A DNA stretch of 64,000 bases. Origin: Anaerolineae bacterium (GTDB lineage: Bacteria > Chloroflexota > Anaerolineae > Aggregatilineales > J027). Location: positions 124,001 to 188,000 of the forward strand of contig WBUL01000008.1 in the NCBI GenBank assembly GCA_008933735.1, in the 5' to 3' direction. A model generated the notes under the pieces. It was not told the origin of the DNA and made no database searches. It saw only the letters and a program-made list of their open reading frames with translations. The first letter of the stretch is position 1; every line of letters begins with the position of its first letter. Shown piece after piece: positions 30,657 through 39,756 of the stretch. Both the position numbers and the translations under genes were made by a program.

Positions 30657-31721
30657 ATGCGTCGCATTCTCATAGTAATGACTTTGCTCTTGCTTGTAAT
30701 GGCTAGCGCATCCATTACCTCAGCCCGGCAAGCGGAGCCCGGCCCTAAATTAACAGAAATTGTTGAACGTGGCATTTTGAACTGCGGTGTCGGCGGCGCA
30801 CTCCCCGGCTTTTCCTCAGTAAATCCCGATACCAACCGGATGGAAGGTATTGATGCGGACTTCTGCCGGGTGGTGGCAGCAGCGATTTTTGGCCCCGATG
30901 ATGTGGACAGCAAAGTGAATTTTGTCCCGTTGACGGCCAATGAACGCTTCAATGCACTTCAGGCCGGTCAGGTGGATTTGCTGATTCGCAATACCACCTG
31001 GACGCTGACCCGTGACGCCAGTCTGAACTCCAATTTTGGCCCTACCACCTTTTATGACAGTCAGGGTTTGATGGTCAAACAGGAACTGATTGACTCGGGT
31101 GTACAGTCGCTTGCAGATCTCGAAGGGGCAAGTTTTTGCAGCCAGAGTGGAACGACCACCGAAAAGAATATGGTCGATGCCTATACCCAGTTGTTCGGTG
31201 TTGCGCCTGCCCTTGTCTTGGCGGAAACCTCCGACGCAACGCTGCGTGACTTTGAAAACGGCGCGTGCGATGTGCTGACTTCGGACAAGAGTCAGCTGGC
31301 AGGTCTGCGTTCTGCCTCCACCAACCCCTCGAATCTGGTTATTCTGAACGATACACTCTCCAAAGAACCCCTCGGCCCGATGTATCTGGACGATGATACC
31401 CAGTTTGGCGACATTGTGGACTGGGCAGTTTATGCCACCTTCACGGCTGAAGAACTGGGCATTACCAGCCAGAATATTGATGAATTTGCCGGAACAGAAG
31501 ATATTGTGATTGCTCGTTTCCTCGGACAGGATGAATCAGGTCTGGGTGCGTTGTTGGGACTTTCCAACACCTTCGCTGCCGATATTATCCGTGCGGTAGG
31601 CAACTATGCTGAAATCTACGAACGTAACGTTGCTCCAGTGGGTATTCCGCGAGACAGCTCTAACGGCATTAATCAACTCTACACCAACGGTGGTTTGATT
31701 TACGCGCCTGCATGGCGTTAA
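30657..31721 (+). CDS. Amino-acid ABC transporter substrate-binding protein (AapJ-like)
   Basis: Signal peptide; LTEIVERGILNCGVGGALPGFSSVNPDTNRMEGIDADFCRVVAAAIFG; LTANERFNALQAGQVDLLIRNTTWTLTRDA. Confidence 0.93.
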   Translation: MRRILIVMTLLLLVMASASITSARQAEPGPKLTEIVERGILNCGVGGALPGFSSVNPDTNRMEGIDADFCRVVAAAIFGPDDVDSKVNFVPLTANERFNALQAGQVDLLIRNTTWTLTRDASLNSNFGPTTFYDSQGLMVKQELIDSGVQSLADLEGASFCSQSGTTTEKNMVDAYTQLFGVAPALVLAETSDATLRDFENGACDVLTSDKSQLAGLRSASTNPSNLVILNDTLSKEPLGPMYLDDDTQFGDIVDWAVYATFTAEELGITSQNIDEFAGTEDIVIARFLGQDESGLGALLGLSNTFAADIIRAVGNYAEIYERNVAPVGIPRDSSNGINQLYTNGGLIYAPAWR

Positions 31722-31746
31722 GATCATTGCAGGTTAAGTACAGCTT

Positions 31747-31775
31747 CTGCCTCACTCCATGTGAGGCAGTTTTTT
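31747..31775 (+). terminator. Intrinsic terminator between SBP and permease genes
   Basis: CTGCCTCAC (31747-31755) TCCAT GTGAGGCAG (31761-31769) TTTTTT: perfect 9-bp stem plus T-tract. Confidence 0.85.
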
Positions 31776-31799
31776 ATATTTTTGTTGCGAAGGGTATTT

Positions 31800-33287
31800 A
31801 TGACTGTTTATAACGACCCGATTGAGAACCGTCCTCCTCCTAAACGTCGGCGTGCCTATCAGATTTTTACGCCGGGAATCCCATTTTATCGGGATGTGCG
31901 GGTGCTGCGATTGGTGGCGCAAATCGTGTTTGCCGTGCTTTTCATTGGAACCCTGGCGGTAACCTGGATCAGCCTGACCACCAACCTGGAACAATCGCAG
32001 ATTGCGCTGGATTTTGGGGTCTATAAGCGCAGCTTTGCAGCAGGGCTTCCAGAAGGTATTCCATTTGACACGGAATGGGATTGGGCAGGTAACTTAGACC
32101 TCGCAAACTCGACCATCTTTCCGGTCTGGATTGTACTCTGGCTGGGGATCGCTTATTATGCTTACACGCGCTTGCGACAGCGTAACCGCCAGTTAGCCAT
32201 CATTGCAGCGGCGGTCATTGTGCTGCTGATTCCGCTGCACCCAACTATCATTTCAGAATTGGACAAAGCCGTTTCGCCCTATTTGTTTCCCAAGTCCAAT
32301 ACGCGTGCCATCATCAGCGGCATTGTGAATACCCTGCGGGTCGTGGTGCTGTCTGTGTTTGCCTCGACCCTGCTGGGGGTGCTGATAGGGATAGGGCTGC
32401 TTTCGACAAATTATCTGGTTCGTACAGTTTCCCATGTGTACGTTGAAATCTTCCGTAACACCCCTCTACTGGTGCAGCTCGTACTGATTTACCAGGGAGC
32501 ACTTCTCATCCTGCCCATTGTTGCCAATTCTATGACTTCGCCCGATAAAATCGGCCCATTGAGATTCTATGAGAAGTTCTACGTCGTTAATGTTCGTGCC
32601 TTTTCCTTTCCCAAATTGAACCCTACCGACACCGCAGCCTGGTTTTACGGGGGACTCATCGTTGGCTTGATCGTGGGCTACCTTGTGCGTCGCTGGCGCA
32701 TTCGAGTTCAGGAACTGACCGGAACGCCCTCCCGTACCTGGTTGTTTGTGATCCCGCTTTTTATCGTCTGTATGATCACCGGATGGCTCATAGCGGGTGG
32801 ATGGCCGCTGTCCAGCGGGCCATTTAATGTCGAATATCCACAGTTCGGACGATTCAATATCGAAGGTGGCACGCAGATTTCCACCCCCTTTATGTCGCTG
32901 TTTTCTGCGCTCACCCTATATACAACTGCCTTCATTGCGGATATTGTGCGTGCCGGCATTCAATCGGTTCCTAAAGGGCAGGTAGAAGCAGCCCGTTCAC
33001 TCGGATTAAGCGGCCCGCAGGTCTTGGGCATGGTGGTTTTGCCGCAGGCTCTGCGCCTGATTATCCCTCCCCTTGGCAACCAGTATGTCAATATCGGTAA
33101 AAACTCCAGCCTGGGGTTGGCGGTAGGTTATGCGGACACCTATCAGGCCGTGCAGCTTGTGAATAATGAAAGTGGTCAATCCGTACCCTTGTTTGTGGGT
33201 ATGATGATCATTTACCTCGCGCTCAGTTTATTGTTCTCGCTGCTGACTAATCTGCTTAATACGACTACCCGCTTGAGGACACGCTGA
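31800..33287 (+). CDS. Amino-acid ABC transporter permease (AapQ-like)
   Basis: NTLRVVVLSVFASTLLGVLIGIG...EIFRNTPLLVQLVLIYQ...VRAGIQSVPKGQVEAARSLGLSGPQVLGMVVLPQALRLIIPPLGNQYV. The ORF-track start at 31761 lies inside the terminator hairpin. Confidence 0.93.
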   Translation: MTVYNDPIENRPPPKRRRAYQIFTPGIPFYRDVRVLRLVAQIVFAVLFIGTLAVTWISLTTNLEQSQIALDFGVYKRSFAAGLPEGIPFDTEWDWAGNLDLANSTIFPVWIVLWLGIAYYAYTRLRQRNRQLAIIAAAVIVLLIPLHPTIISELDKAVSPYLFPKSNTRAIISGIVNTLRVVVLSVFASTLLGVLIGIGLLSTNYLVRTVSHVYVEIFRNTPLLVQLVLIYQGALLILPIVANSMTSPDKIGPLRFYEKFYVVNVRAFSFPKLNPTDTAAWFYGGLIVGLIVGYLVRRWRIRVQELTGTPSRTWLFVIPLFIVCMITGWLIAGGWPLSSGPFNVEYPQFGRFNIEGGTQISTPFMSLFSALTLYTTAFIADIVRAGIQSVPKGQVEAARSLGLSGPQVLGMVVLPQALRLIIPPLGNQYVNIGKNSSLGLAVGYADTYQAVQLVNNESGQSVPLFVGMMIIYLALSLLFSLLTNLLNTTTRLRTR

Positions 33288-35164
33288 TGACCGACGAACA
33301 GAAATTCTTTGTTCACTATACTGCACCCAAAGAACCGCCTCCCTCACGGCATCCCCCCATCCGTGACTCCGGTATAATTGGTTGGGCGCGGGTGAATCTC
33401 TTTAGCAGTCTGGTAGATACCATCAGCACGCTGACCATGTTGGCGATCCTGGGGTTTGCCGGGTATTTGTTCCTGGATTGGGCGATTTTTAAGGCGCAGT
33501 GGGAGGTTGTGTTCCTGAATCTGCGTCCGCTGGGGTCAGGGCCCGAATTCCCACCGGAGGAAGTGCCTCGTATTGAACTCTCTATATATATCCTGTTTTT
33601 CCTGGCGATGCTGTCCGTCGGGTTTTGGGGACGGGTGCGCGGGTTTGTGTTTGCGATTCTGGCGCTCATTGCAGTCGTTACGATTGTGGTACCCATTGTG
33701 GCCGACGCCGTAGAAGAACCGACCATCCATTACTACATTGACGCCAATTACAACATCCGGCAGGTCAATTTTGTAGCGGATGAAGGCGAAGTGCTGACCT
33801 TTACCCTTGACCCGGTCACGGATAAGTCGGATTTTGACAATGACAAACTCCAGGGCTATTATGGCAACGAAAAGCTGCCGAATCCAGCGATGGATGCTTT
33901 TGCGGCAGCCATCGGAGAAGTCAATCGCGGCGCGATTGACCCGGCAAATTACGATCTGAATCTTGCCATCCAAATCTGGGATCGAAGAGGTCAGGTTATC
34001 GCCCAATCGGATTTCTCACAGGGCACATCAGAGTCGACTGTGCTGGAATGGGAGTCCCCCGCTGAGGACTGGTATACGGTCACAGTAGTGCGCGACCCCA
34101 ACGCCCCCGGCGAAAACGGGATCGCCTGGTTCAAAATTGATGATTTAGAGGTGTTTTACAGCACACGCACCGAAACCCGCAAACGACTGGATCGTTTTGG
34201 AGATCCCCCCAGGCTGAACTGTGAAGGGTGCGCGATTAGCACGAACCGGACGGATCTGCGTTTTAACGGCGAACGCACCCTGGCGCAGTGGTTTAGCTTA
34301 CAGCTTGCGCCGTACCTGACCGAAATTCGCATGTTCCTTTTTATCAGTTTGGCGGTCGGACTGGTGGGATACGGATTTGGGCAGGCGGGTAAAGTTCAGC
34401 TTGATCGAAAACTCATGTCGCGCATTGTGGTCGGGTTGTGGCTGCTGTCAGTGCCGGTACAAATTTTTGTGATCCGTGGGGTTGGCGGCGAAGATTTTCT
34501 CCCACGCCTGAGTACCACTGACCTGGGGGGAATCTACCTGACGATTCTGCTGTCCATTGCGGGAATCCTGGCCTCTTTTCCGATTGGTATCCTGCTCGCA
34601 CTGGGACGTCAGAGCGATTTACCTGTCGTCAGTTTGCTCTGCACGCTGTTTATTGAGGTAGTACGCGGTGTGCCGCTGATTACACTGCTTTTTATGGGGC
34701 GCTTGATCCTGCCGTTTGTAGCAGACGCGCTGCAAAATGCTGACCTTGTAATTCGCCTGTCCATTGTGCTGACCCTGTTCACGGCAGCGTATCTCGCAGA
34801 GGTGATTCGCGGAGGGCTGCAAATTGTCCCCAAAGGGCAGACCGAAGCTGCGAGAGCACTTGGGCTAAGTGAAGTTTACATTACGACTCTGATTGTTCTG
34901 CCGCAGGCACTACGTGCCGTCATCCCTGCCATCATGGGGCAGTTTGTGAGCCTGCTGAAGGATACTTCGCTGGTTGCCCTGGTCGGGTTGTTTGAGGTCA
35001 CAGGCGCGATGCGGCGTCTGCTGTCCGATACACAAACAGGATACACCCTGTTCCAACGCGAAGGGTATATCTACATCGGCATCGTTTATTTTATTTTGTG
35101 TTATGTACTGGCAGAAGTCAGCCGCCGTCTGGAAGAAACCGGCGCGGGCGCAGCACGACGTTAG
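33287..35164 (+). CDS. Amino-acid ABC transporter permease (AapM-like) with ~190-aa inserted soluble domain
   Basis: C-terminal HisM-type permease (EVVRGVPLITLLFMG...EVIRGGLQIVPKGQTEAARALGLSEVYITTLIVLPQALRAVIPAIMGQFVSLLKDTSL); extra soluble segment at aa ~142-335. Confidence 0.92.
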   Translation: MTDEQKFFVHYTAPKEPPPSRHPPIRDSGIIGWARVNLFSSLVDTISTLTMLAILGFAGYLFLDWAIFKAQWEVVFLNLRPLGSGPEFPPEEVPRIELSIYILFFLAMLSVGFWGRVRGFVFAILALIAVVTIVVPIVADAVEEPTIHYYIDANYNIRQVNFVADEGEVLTFTLDPVTDKSDFDNDKLQGYYGNEKLPNPAMDAFAAAIGEVNRGAIDPANYDLNLAIQIWDRRGQVIAQSDFSQGTSESTVLEWESPAEDWYTVTVVRDPNAPGENGIAWFKIDDLEVFYSTRTETRKRLDRFGDPPRLNCEGCAISTNRTDLRFNGERTLAQWFSLQLAPYLTEIRMFLFISLAVGLVGYGFGQAGKVQLDRKLMSRIVVGLWLLSVPVQIFVIRGVGGEDFLPRLSTTDLGGIYLTILLSIAGILASFPIGILLALGRQSDLPVVSLLCTLFIEVVRGVPLITLLFMGRLILPFVADALQNADLVIRLSIVLTLFTAAYLAEVIRGGLQIVPKGQTEAARALGLSEVYITTLIVLPQALRAVIPAIMGQFVSLLKDTSLVALVGLFEVTGAMRRLLSDTQTGYTLFQREGYIYIGIVYFILCYVLAEVSRRLEETGAGAARR

Positions 35165-35181
35165 ATTTATAGGAAGTATGT

Positions 35182-35958
35182 ATGACTGAAAAAGCCAAAC
35201 GAGAAAAGCCAAAGATTGACCACTCCGGGCAGCCAATTATCTCCTGCCGAGCCGTCAACAAGTGGTTCGGCGATTTCCATGTGCTGAAAGATGTCAGTCT
35301 GGATGTGATGGAAGGTGAAGTGGTCGTCATCTGTGGTCCATCCGGGTCAGGAAAGTCCACCTTCATTCGCTGTATCAACCGTTTGGAAGAACATCAGGAG
35401 GGACAGATTTCCGTTGATGGGATCGAGCTCTCCAACGACACACGCAATATCGCCGAAATCCGGCGCGAAGTGGGCATGGTCTTCCAACAGTTTAATCTGT
35501 TTCCACACCTGACGGTGATGCAAAACATCACCCTCGCCCAGCGTTATGTGCGCCATCGTCCACGCAAAGAGTCGGAAGAACGGACGATGGAGCTGCTTGA
35601 CCGTGTAGGAATCCCTGAGCAGGCCAATAAATATCCGGGGCAGCTTTCTGGCGGTCAGCAGCAGCGTGTTGCCATTGCGCGGGCACTGGCGATGGATCCC
35701 AAAATCATGTTATTTGACGAACCAACCTCCGCCCTTGACCCGGAAATGATTAAAGAGGTGCTGGACGTGATGCTGGAACTTGCTTACGGTGGCATGACGA
35801 TGTTGTGCGTCACGCATGAAATGGGTTTCGCCCGCGAGGTCGCCAGCCGCGTGGTGTTCATGGATGGGGGACGGATTGTCGAAGTTGCCGAACCGGAGGA
35901 ATTTTTCTCTGACCCCAAACATGACCGCACCAAACTGTTCCTGTCTCAAATCCTATAA
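35182..35958 (+). CDS. Amino-acid ABC transporter ATP-binding protein (AapP/GlnQ-like)
   Basis: [58 protein letters not shown]. Confidence 0.97.
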   Translation: MTEKAKREKPKIDHSGQPIISCRAVNKWFGDFHVLKDVSLDVMEGEVVVICGPSGSGKSTFIRCINRLEEHQEGQISVDGIELSNDTRNIAEIRREVGMVFQQFNLFPHLTVMQNITLAQRYVRHRPRKESEERTMELLDRVGIPEQANKYPGQLSGGQQQRVAIARALAMDPKIMLFDEPTSALDPEMIKEVLDVMLELAYGGMTMLCVTHEMGFAREVASRVVFMDGGRIVEVAEPEEFFSDPKHDRTKLFLSQIL

Positions 35959-35968
35959 TGGAATTCTG

Positions 35969-36015
35969 CCTCACCTTAAATCTTCTTCATGTCTGGAGGG
36001 GAGTTTAAGGTGAGG
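35969..36015 (+). repeat. 12-bp perfect inverted repeat downstream of ABC operon
   Basis: CCTCACCTTAAA (35969-35980) ... TTTAAGGTGAGG (36004-36015), 23-nt loop. Confidence 0.7.
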
Positions 36016-36127
36016 TCATCCGCGATTTTTCCACGAAGACAGCGCTAAGATTTCATTGGCGAATTTACACTTTCTGGCAATCCTCATCCGTATAGTAGAA
36101 TAAGAGCGTGTATGAAAGGCGCTTGAT

Positions 36128-37390
36128 ATGGCACTACTCGCTAAAGCTGTCGCTGCTGACCATCAACTGCTGGATGAATCAACAATTCGTGAAACGCTCC
36201 AAGCCGGCTTAGGCGGGCAGTTTCAAAAAGCGCGGGTGCTGGTCCTGATTCCTGACCATACCCGCACCATGCCCTTACCGCAGCTTTTCCGGCTGATGGT
36301 AAATACCCTGCATGATGTTTCCCAACTTGATTTTATGGTGGCACTGGGAACACATCCCCCGCTTACCCATGAGCAACTGCTTCATCTCGTTGGTATCTCG
36401 TATGAAGAGTCCCAGAAAGAATATGCCCATGTTGGGCTGCTCAACCACATCTGGAATGACCCCGAACTGCTGCTCCAACTGGGGGTGCTGCCTCTGGAAC
36501 AGATTCAGACCATTGCAGGTGATAACTGGCATCCCTCTCTGGGAGGCGATGTTCCGGTGCAGATTAACCAGCTTGCCATGACCTATGACCAGATAATCAT
36601 TCTGGGCCCGACCTTTCCACATGAGGTGGTTGGTTTTTCGGGAGGGGCAAAATACCTCTTCCCCGGCATTTCCGGGCCAGAAATGATTAATGTGACTCAC
36701 TGGCTGGGGGCACTGATCACGATTCTGGATACCATCGGCATTGAGAATACCCCTATGCGAGAGATGATCCATGCGGCAGCAGCGATGGTGCGCGTTCCCA
36801 TAACCCTGGTCAGCGTGGTGGTAGAAAAAGTGGGTCTGGCGGGCATGTTTATTGGGGATATGCAGACAGCCTTTCATGAGGCTGTAAAGCTTTCCTCCGC
36901 GCTGCAAATCACCTGGGTGGACGAACCCTTTCAGCAGGTGTTATCATTTGCGCCGCCGATGTATGACGAATTGTGGACCGCGGCCAAGGCCATGTACAAA
37001 CTCGAACCCGCGATAGCTGACGGGGGAGAAGTGATTGTCTATGCGCCGCATCTGGAAAAGGTCAGTGACGTACACGGAAAATTCCTGCACCGAATCGGCT
37101 ATCATGTCCGGGATTATTTCCTCAAACAGTGGGAACAATTTCAGGATGTGCCACTTGGAGTGTTGGCACACAGCACTCACCTCAAGGGAAGCGGCACTTT
37201 TGAAAATGGCATCGAAAACCCACGTATCAAGGTCACACTGGCATCAAAAATGTCTCGTGAGGACTGCGAACGCCTGAATCTGGGTTATCTGGATTACCGC
37301 ACCATAAACCCTGCTGACTGGCAGGGTCGTGAGGGCATGTTGTACGTGCCGAAAGCGGGTGAAATGCTTTACCGTCTGAAGGCCAGGTAG
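36128..37390 (+). CDS. LarA-family (DUF2088) nickel-pincer racemase/epimerase-like protein
   Basis: DHTRTMPLPQLFRLM, ALGTHPPLTHEQL, FPHEVVGFSGGAKYLFPGISGPEM: LarA-like motifs. Confidence 0.88.
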   Translation: MALLAKAVAADHQLLDESTIRETLQAGLGGQFQKARVLVLIPDHTRTMPLPQLFRLMVNTLHDVSQLDFMVALGTHPPLTHEQLLHLVGISYEESQKEYAHVGLLNHIWNDPELLLQLGVLPLEQIQTIAGDNWHPSLGGDVPVQINQLAMTYDQIIILGPTFPHEVVGFSGGAKYLFPGISGPEMINVTHWLGALITILDTIGIENTPMREMIHAAAAMVRVPITLVSVVVEKVGLAGMFIGDMQTAFHEAVKLSSALQITWVDEPFQQVLSFAPPMYDELWTAAKAMYKLEPAIADGGEVIVYAPHLEKVSDVHGKFLHRIGYHVRDYFLKQWEQFQDVPLGVLAHSTHLKGSGTFENGIENPRIKVTLASKMSREDCERLNLGYLDYRTINPADWQGREGMLYVPKAGEMLYRLKAR

Positions 37391-37393
37391 GGC

Positions 37394-38308
37394 ATGAGTT
37401 TTGTTCTGGAAGCAGCCGAAGTTTCGCTGAATGTCATCTTACCCATTTTCCTGGTGGTCGGGGTGGCGGCGGCGTTCAGCCGTCACCAACAGCCAGATAC
37501 CAAAATGCTTTCCGGCATGGTCATCTATCTGTTCAACCCCTGTCTGGTCGTAGACAGTCTGATCAAAACAAACATTAGCGGGGAAAAAATCGGCAAGATT
37601 GTCCTGCTGGTGGTTGTTTTGCACCTTATCATGATGGGGGTAGGTTGGACAGTATCGAAAGGGTTAAAGTTCAGCCGTTCACGCGAAAGCGCCTTTATGC
37701 TTTCCGTGATGCTCATTAATGCAGCGAATTATGGCATCCCGTTTAACGAATTCGCTTTTGGGCAGGATGCCCGCCAGATTGCCGTCATCTTCTGGCTGGC
37801 AACCATGATGGTCAATTACACGTTGGGGGTATACGTGGCCTCGCGGGGAAATGTTTCTACCCCACAGGCGCTTCGCAATATCATTACAATACCAACCGGT
37901 TACGCGATGGTGGTAGGTTTTACCCTCAATCTGGCCGATATGAATCTGCCGCTCCCCATTATGCGTGCGGTTAGTTTACTGGCAGATGGGGCGATTCCGG
38001 TCATGCTGGTCATGCTCGGCTTTCAGGTGTCCCATTTGTCACTCCGGGGGAATCCGAAACCGATGCTGATGGCCGCCTGCCTGAGACTATTTATCGGCCC
38101 TCTTGTCGGGCTGATTCTGGTGACGCTGCTTCAACTGGAGGGGTTGACCCGCAACGTCATCATTGTGGAGTCTGCCATGCCCACCGCCGTGATCGCCGGG
38201 GTGCTGGCAACAGAATTCGGCAGCGATTCCGAATTTACCGCTTCGGTCATTCTCCTGAGCACAGTGGCAAGTGTTGTTACGCTGAGTTTTCTGGCAGCCA
38301 TCCTATGA
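37394..38308 (+). CDS. AEC (auxin efflux carrier) family transporter
   Basis: Polytopic; GMVIYLFNPCLVVDSLIKT..., NAANYGIPFNEFAFG, C-terminal VESAMPTAVIAGVLATEFGSD. Confidence 0.9.
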   Translation: MSFVLEAAEVSLNVILPIFLVVGVAAAFSRHQQPDTKMLSGMVIYLFNPCLVVDSLIKTNISGEKIGKIVLLVVVLHLIMMGVGWTVSKGLKFSRSRESAFMLSVMLINAANYGIPFNEFAFGQDARQIAVIFWLATMMVNYTLGVYVASRGNVSTPQALRNIITIPTGYAMVVGFTLNLADMNLPLPIMRAVSLLADGAIPVMLVMLGFQVSHLSLRGNPKPMLMAACLRLFIGPLVGLILVTLLQLEGLTRNVIIVESAMPTAVIAGVLATEFGSDSEFTASVILLSTVASVVTLSFLAAIL

Positions 38309-39756
38309 GTATTCTGGTTCTGGATATTGGCAGTTCGTCAGTGCGGGCCCTGCTTTTTGATGAAAACGCACGGTTGATCCCTGGTGCAGTTGTTTCCCGC
38401 TTGTATGAATTTGAAACTTTGCCGCCTGGTAGTGCCACTTTCCATCCGTTGGATTTGCAAAGACTGACGGAAGCCTGTGTGGACGAGATTTTGCGGCACC
38501 CGGAGGCTGCCCACATTCAAGCGGTAGGGATGGATACCTTTGTTGGCAATATCCTGGGCGTGGGTTTAGCAGGGCAGCCTGTCACGCCTGGCTACAGCTA
38601 TGCCGATACTCGCAGCGCGGATGATGTTGCTTTTCTACGCGGAAAAATCGACCTGGAAGCCGTTCACCAGCGCACCGGATGTATTCACCACACGGCTTAT
38701 CTGCCCGGTCGCCTGCGCTGGCTCCGCCGGACGCAGCCAGATTTGTTTAACCGCGTTGGAAAATGGATTGATTTTGGGGCCTATCTCTACTCGCGGTGGT
38801 TTAGCTCGGTTTCAACAACCTACTCCGTCGCTTCCTGGAGCGGGCTGCTGAACCGCCAGACACTGGCCTGGGACAGCGAATGGCTGGATTTACTGGAAAT
38901 GAAGGTCCAGCAGTTTCCACCTTTGGTCGATTACGACGAATTTGAGCACGGTTTGCGCCCTGATTATGCGGCCCGCTGGCCTGCGCTGAAAAACACGCCA
39001 TTTTATTTGCCCATGGGTGATGGCGCAGCAGCGAATGTGGGTTCAGGCGCGGTGACATCGGCGCATATGGCGCTGACAGTTGGTACCACTGCCGCATTAC
39101 GTATCATCTCTGATGAACAACTCCCACCTGTGCCCACTGGATTGTGGAGCTACCGCGTCAATAAGTCCCTGCATTTAATTGGTGGGGCCACAACCGAGGG
39201 CGGGAATATTTTTAGCTGGGTGCGCGAAACCCTGAACCTCGCTGATTTAACCGCCGCAGAAGCGGACATCGCCAACCGTCCAGCCGATGGTCACGGATTA
39301 ACTTTTCTGCCGCTTCTGGCAGGCGAACGCAGCCCCGGTTGGTCGCTTCATGCCAGCGGCGCGGTGGTGGGGCTGCGACTCAGCACCACATCAACCGATC
39401 TATTACAGGCGGCTTTGGAGGGTGTCGCGCTGCGCCTAGCGCTGATCGCTGAACAACTCCGCCCCATGACAGGCGATAACGTGAATCTGATGGTCAGCGG
39501 CGGCGCGGTGAAAAAATCACGAGTCTGGTCTCAGATTTTTGCAAACGCGCTTAATCAACCGCTTCACCTGCTGGACGAGGCCGAAATTACGGCACGCGGC
39601 ACCGCAGTGATGGTGCTTCATGCGCTGAATGGGGCGGGCTTAGCACAGTTTCCCCCCCAGATTGAAACGACTCTGCTTCCGCAGCCAGCACAGGTCGAAG
39701 CACTGTTCCATGCCCGTCAGCGACAGATCAACTTATACAGGAAATTAATAGGATGA
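38305..39756 (+). CDS. FGGY-family carbohydrate kinase (gluconokinase-like)
   Basis: MSILVLDIGSSSVRALLFDE; PMGDGAAANVGSGAVTSAHMALTVGTTAALRI; LLAGERSPGWSLHASGAVVGL. Confidence 0.9.
   Translation: MSILVLDIGSSSVRALLFDENARLIPGAVVSRLYEFETLPPGSATFHPLDLQRLTEACVDEILRHPEAAHIQAVGMDTFVGNILGVGLAGQPVTPGYSYADTRSADDVAFLRGKIDLEAVHQRTGCIHHTAYLPGRLRWLRRTQPDLFNRVGKWIDFGAYLYSRWFSSVSTTYSVASWSGLLNRQTLAWDSEWLDLLEMKVQQFPPLVDYDEFEHGLRPDYAARWPALKNTPFYLPMGDGAAANVGSGAVTSAHMALTVGTTAALRIISDEQLPPVPTGLWSYRVNKSLHLIGGATTEGGNIFSWVRETLNLADLTAAEADIANRPADGHGLTFLPLLAGERSPGWSLHASGAVVGLRLSTTSTDLLQAALEGVALRLALIAEQLRPMTGDNVNLMVSGGAVKKSRVWSQIFANALNQPLHLLDEAEITARGTAVMVLHALNGAGLAQFPPQIETTLLPQPAQVEALFHARQRQINLYRKLIG

Noticed and set aside
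31761-31799. ORF-track start of the AapQ-like permease
   Set aside because: Falls in the second arm of the intrinsic terminator; ATG 31800 gives a normal start.
36275-36907. 210-aa minus-strand ORF antisense to the LarA-like gene
   Set aside because: Shadow ORF with no recognisable domain.
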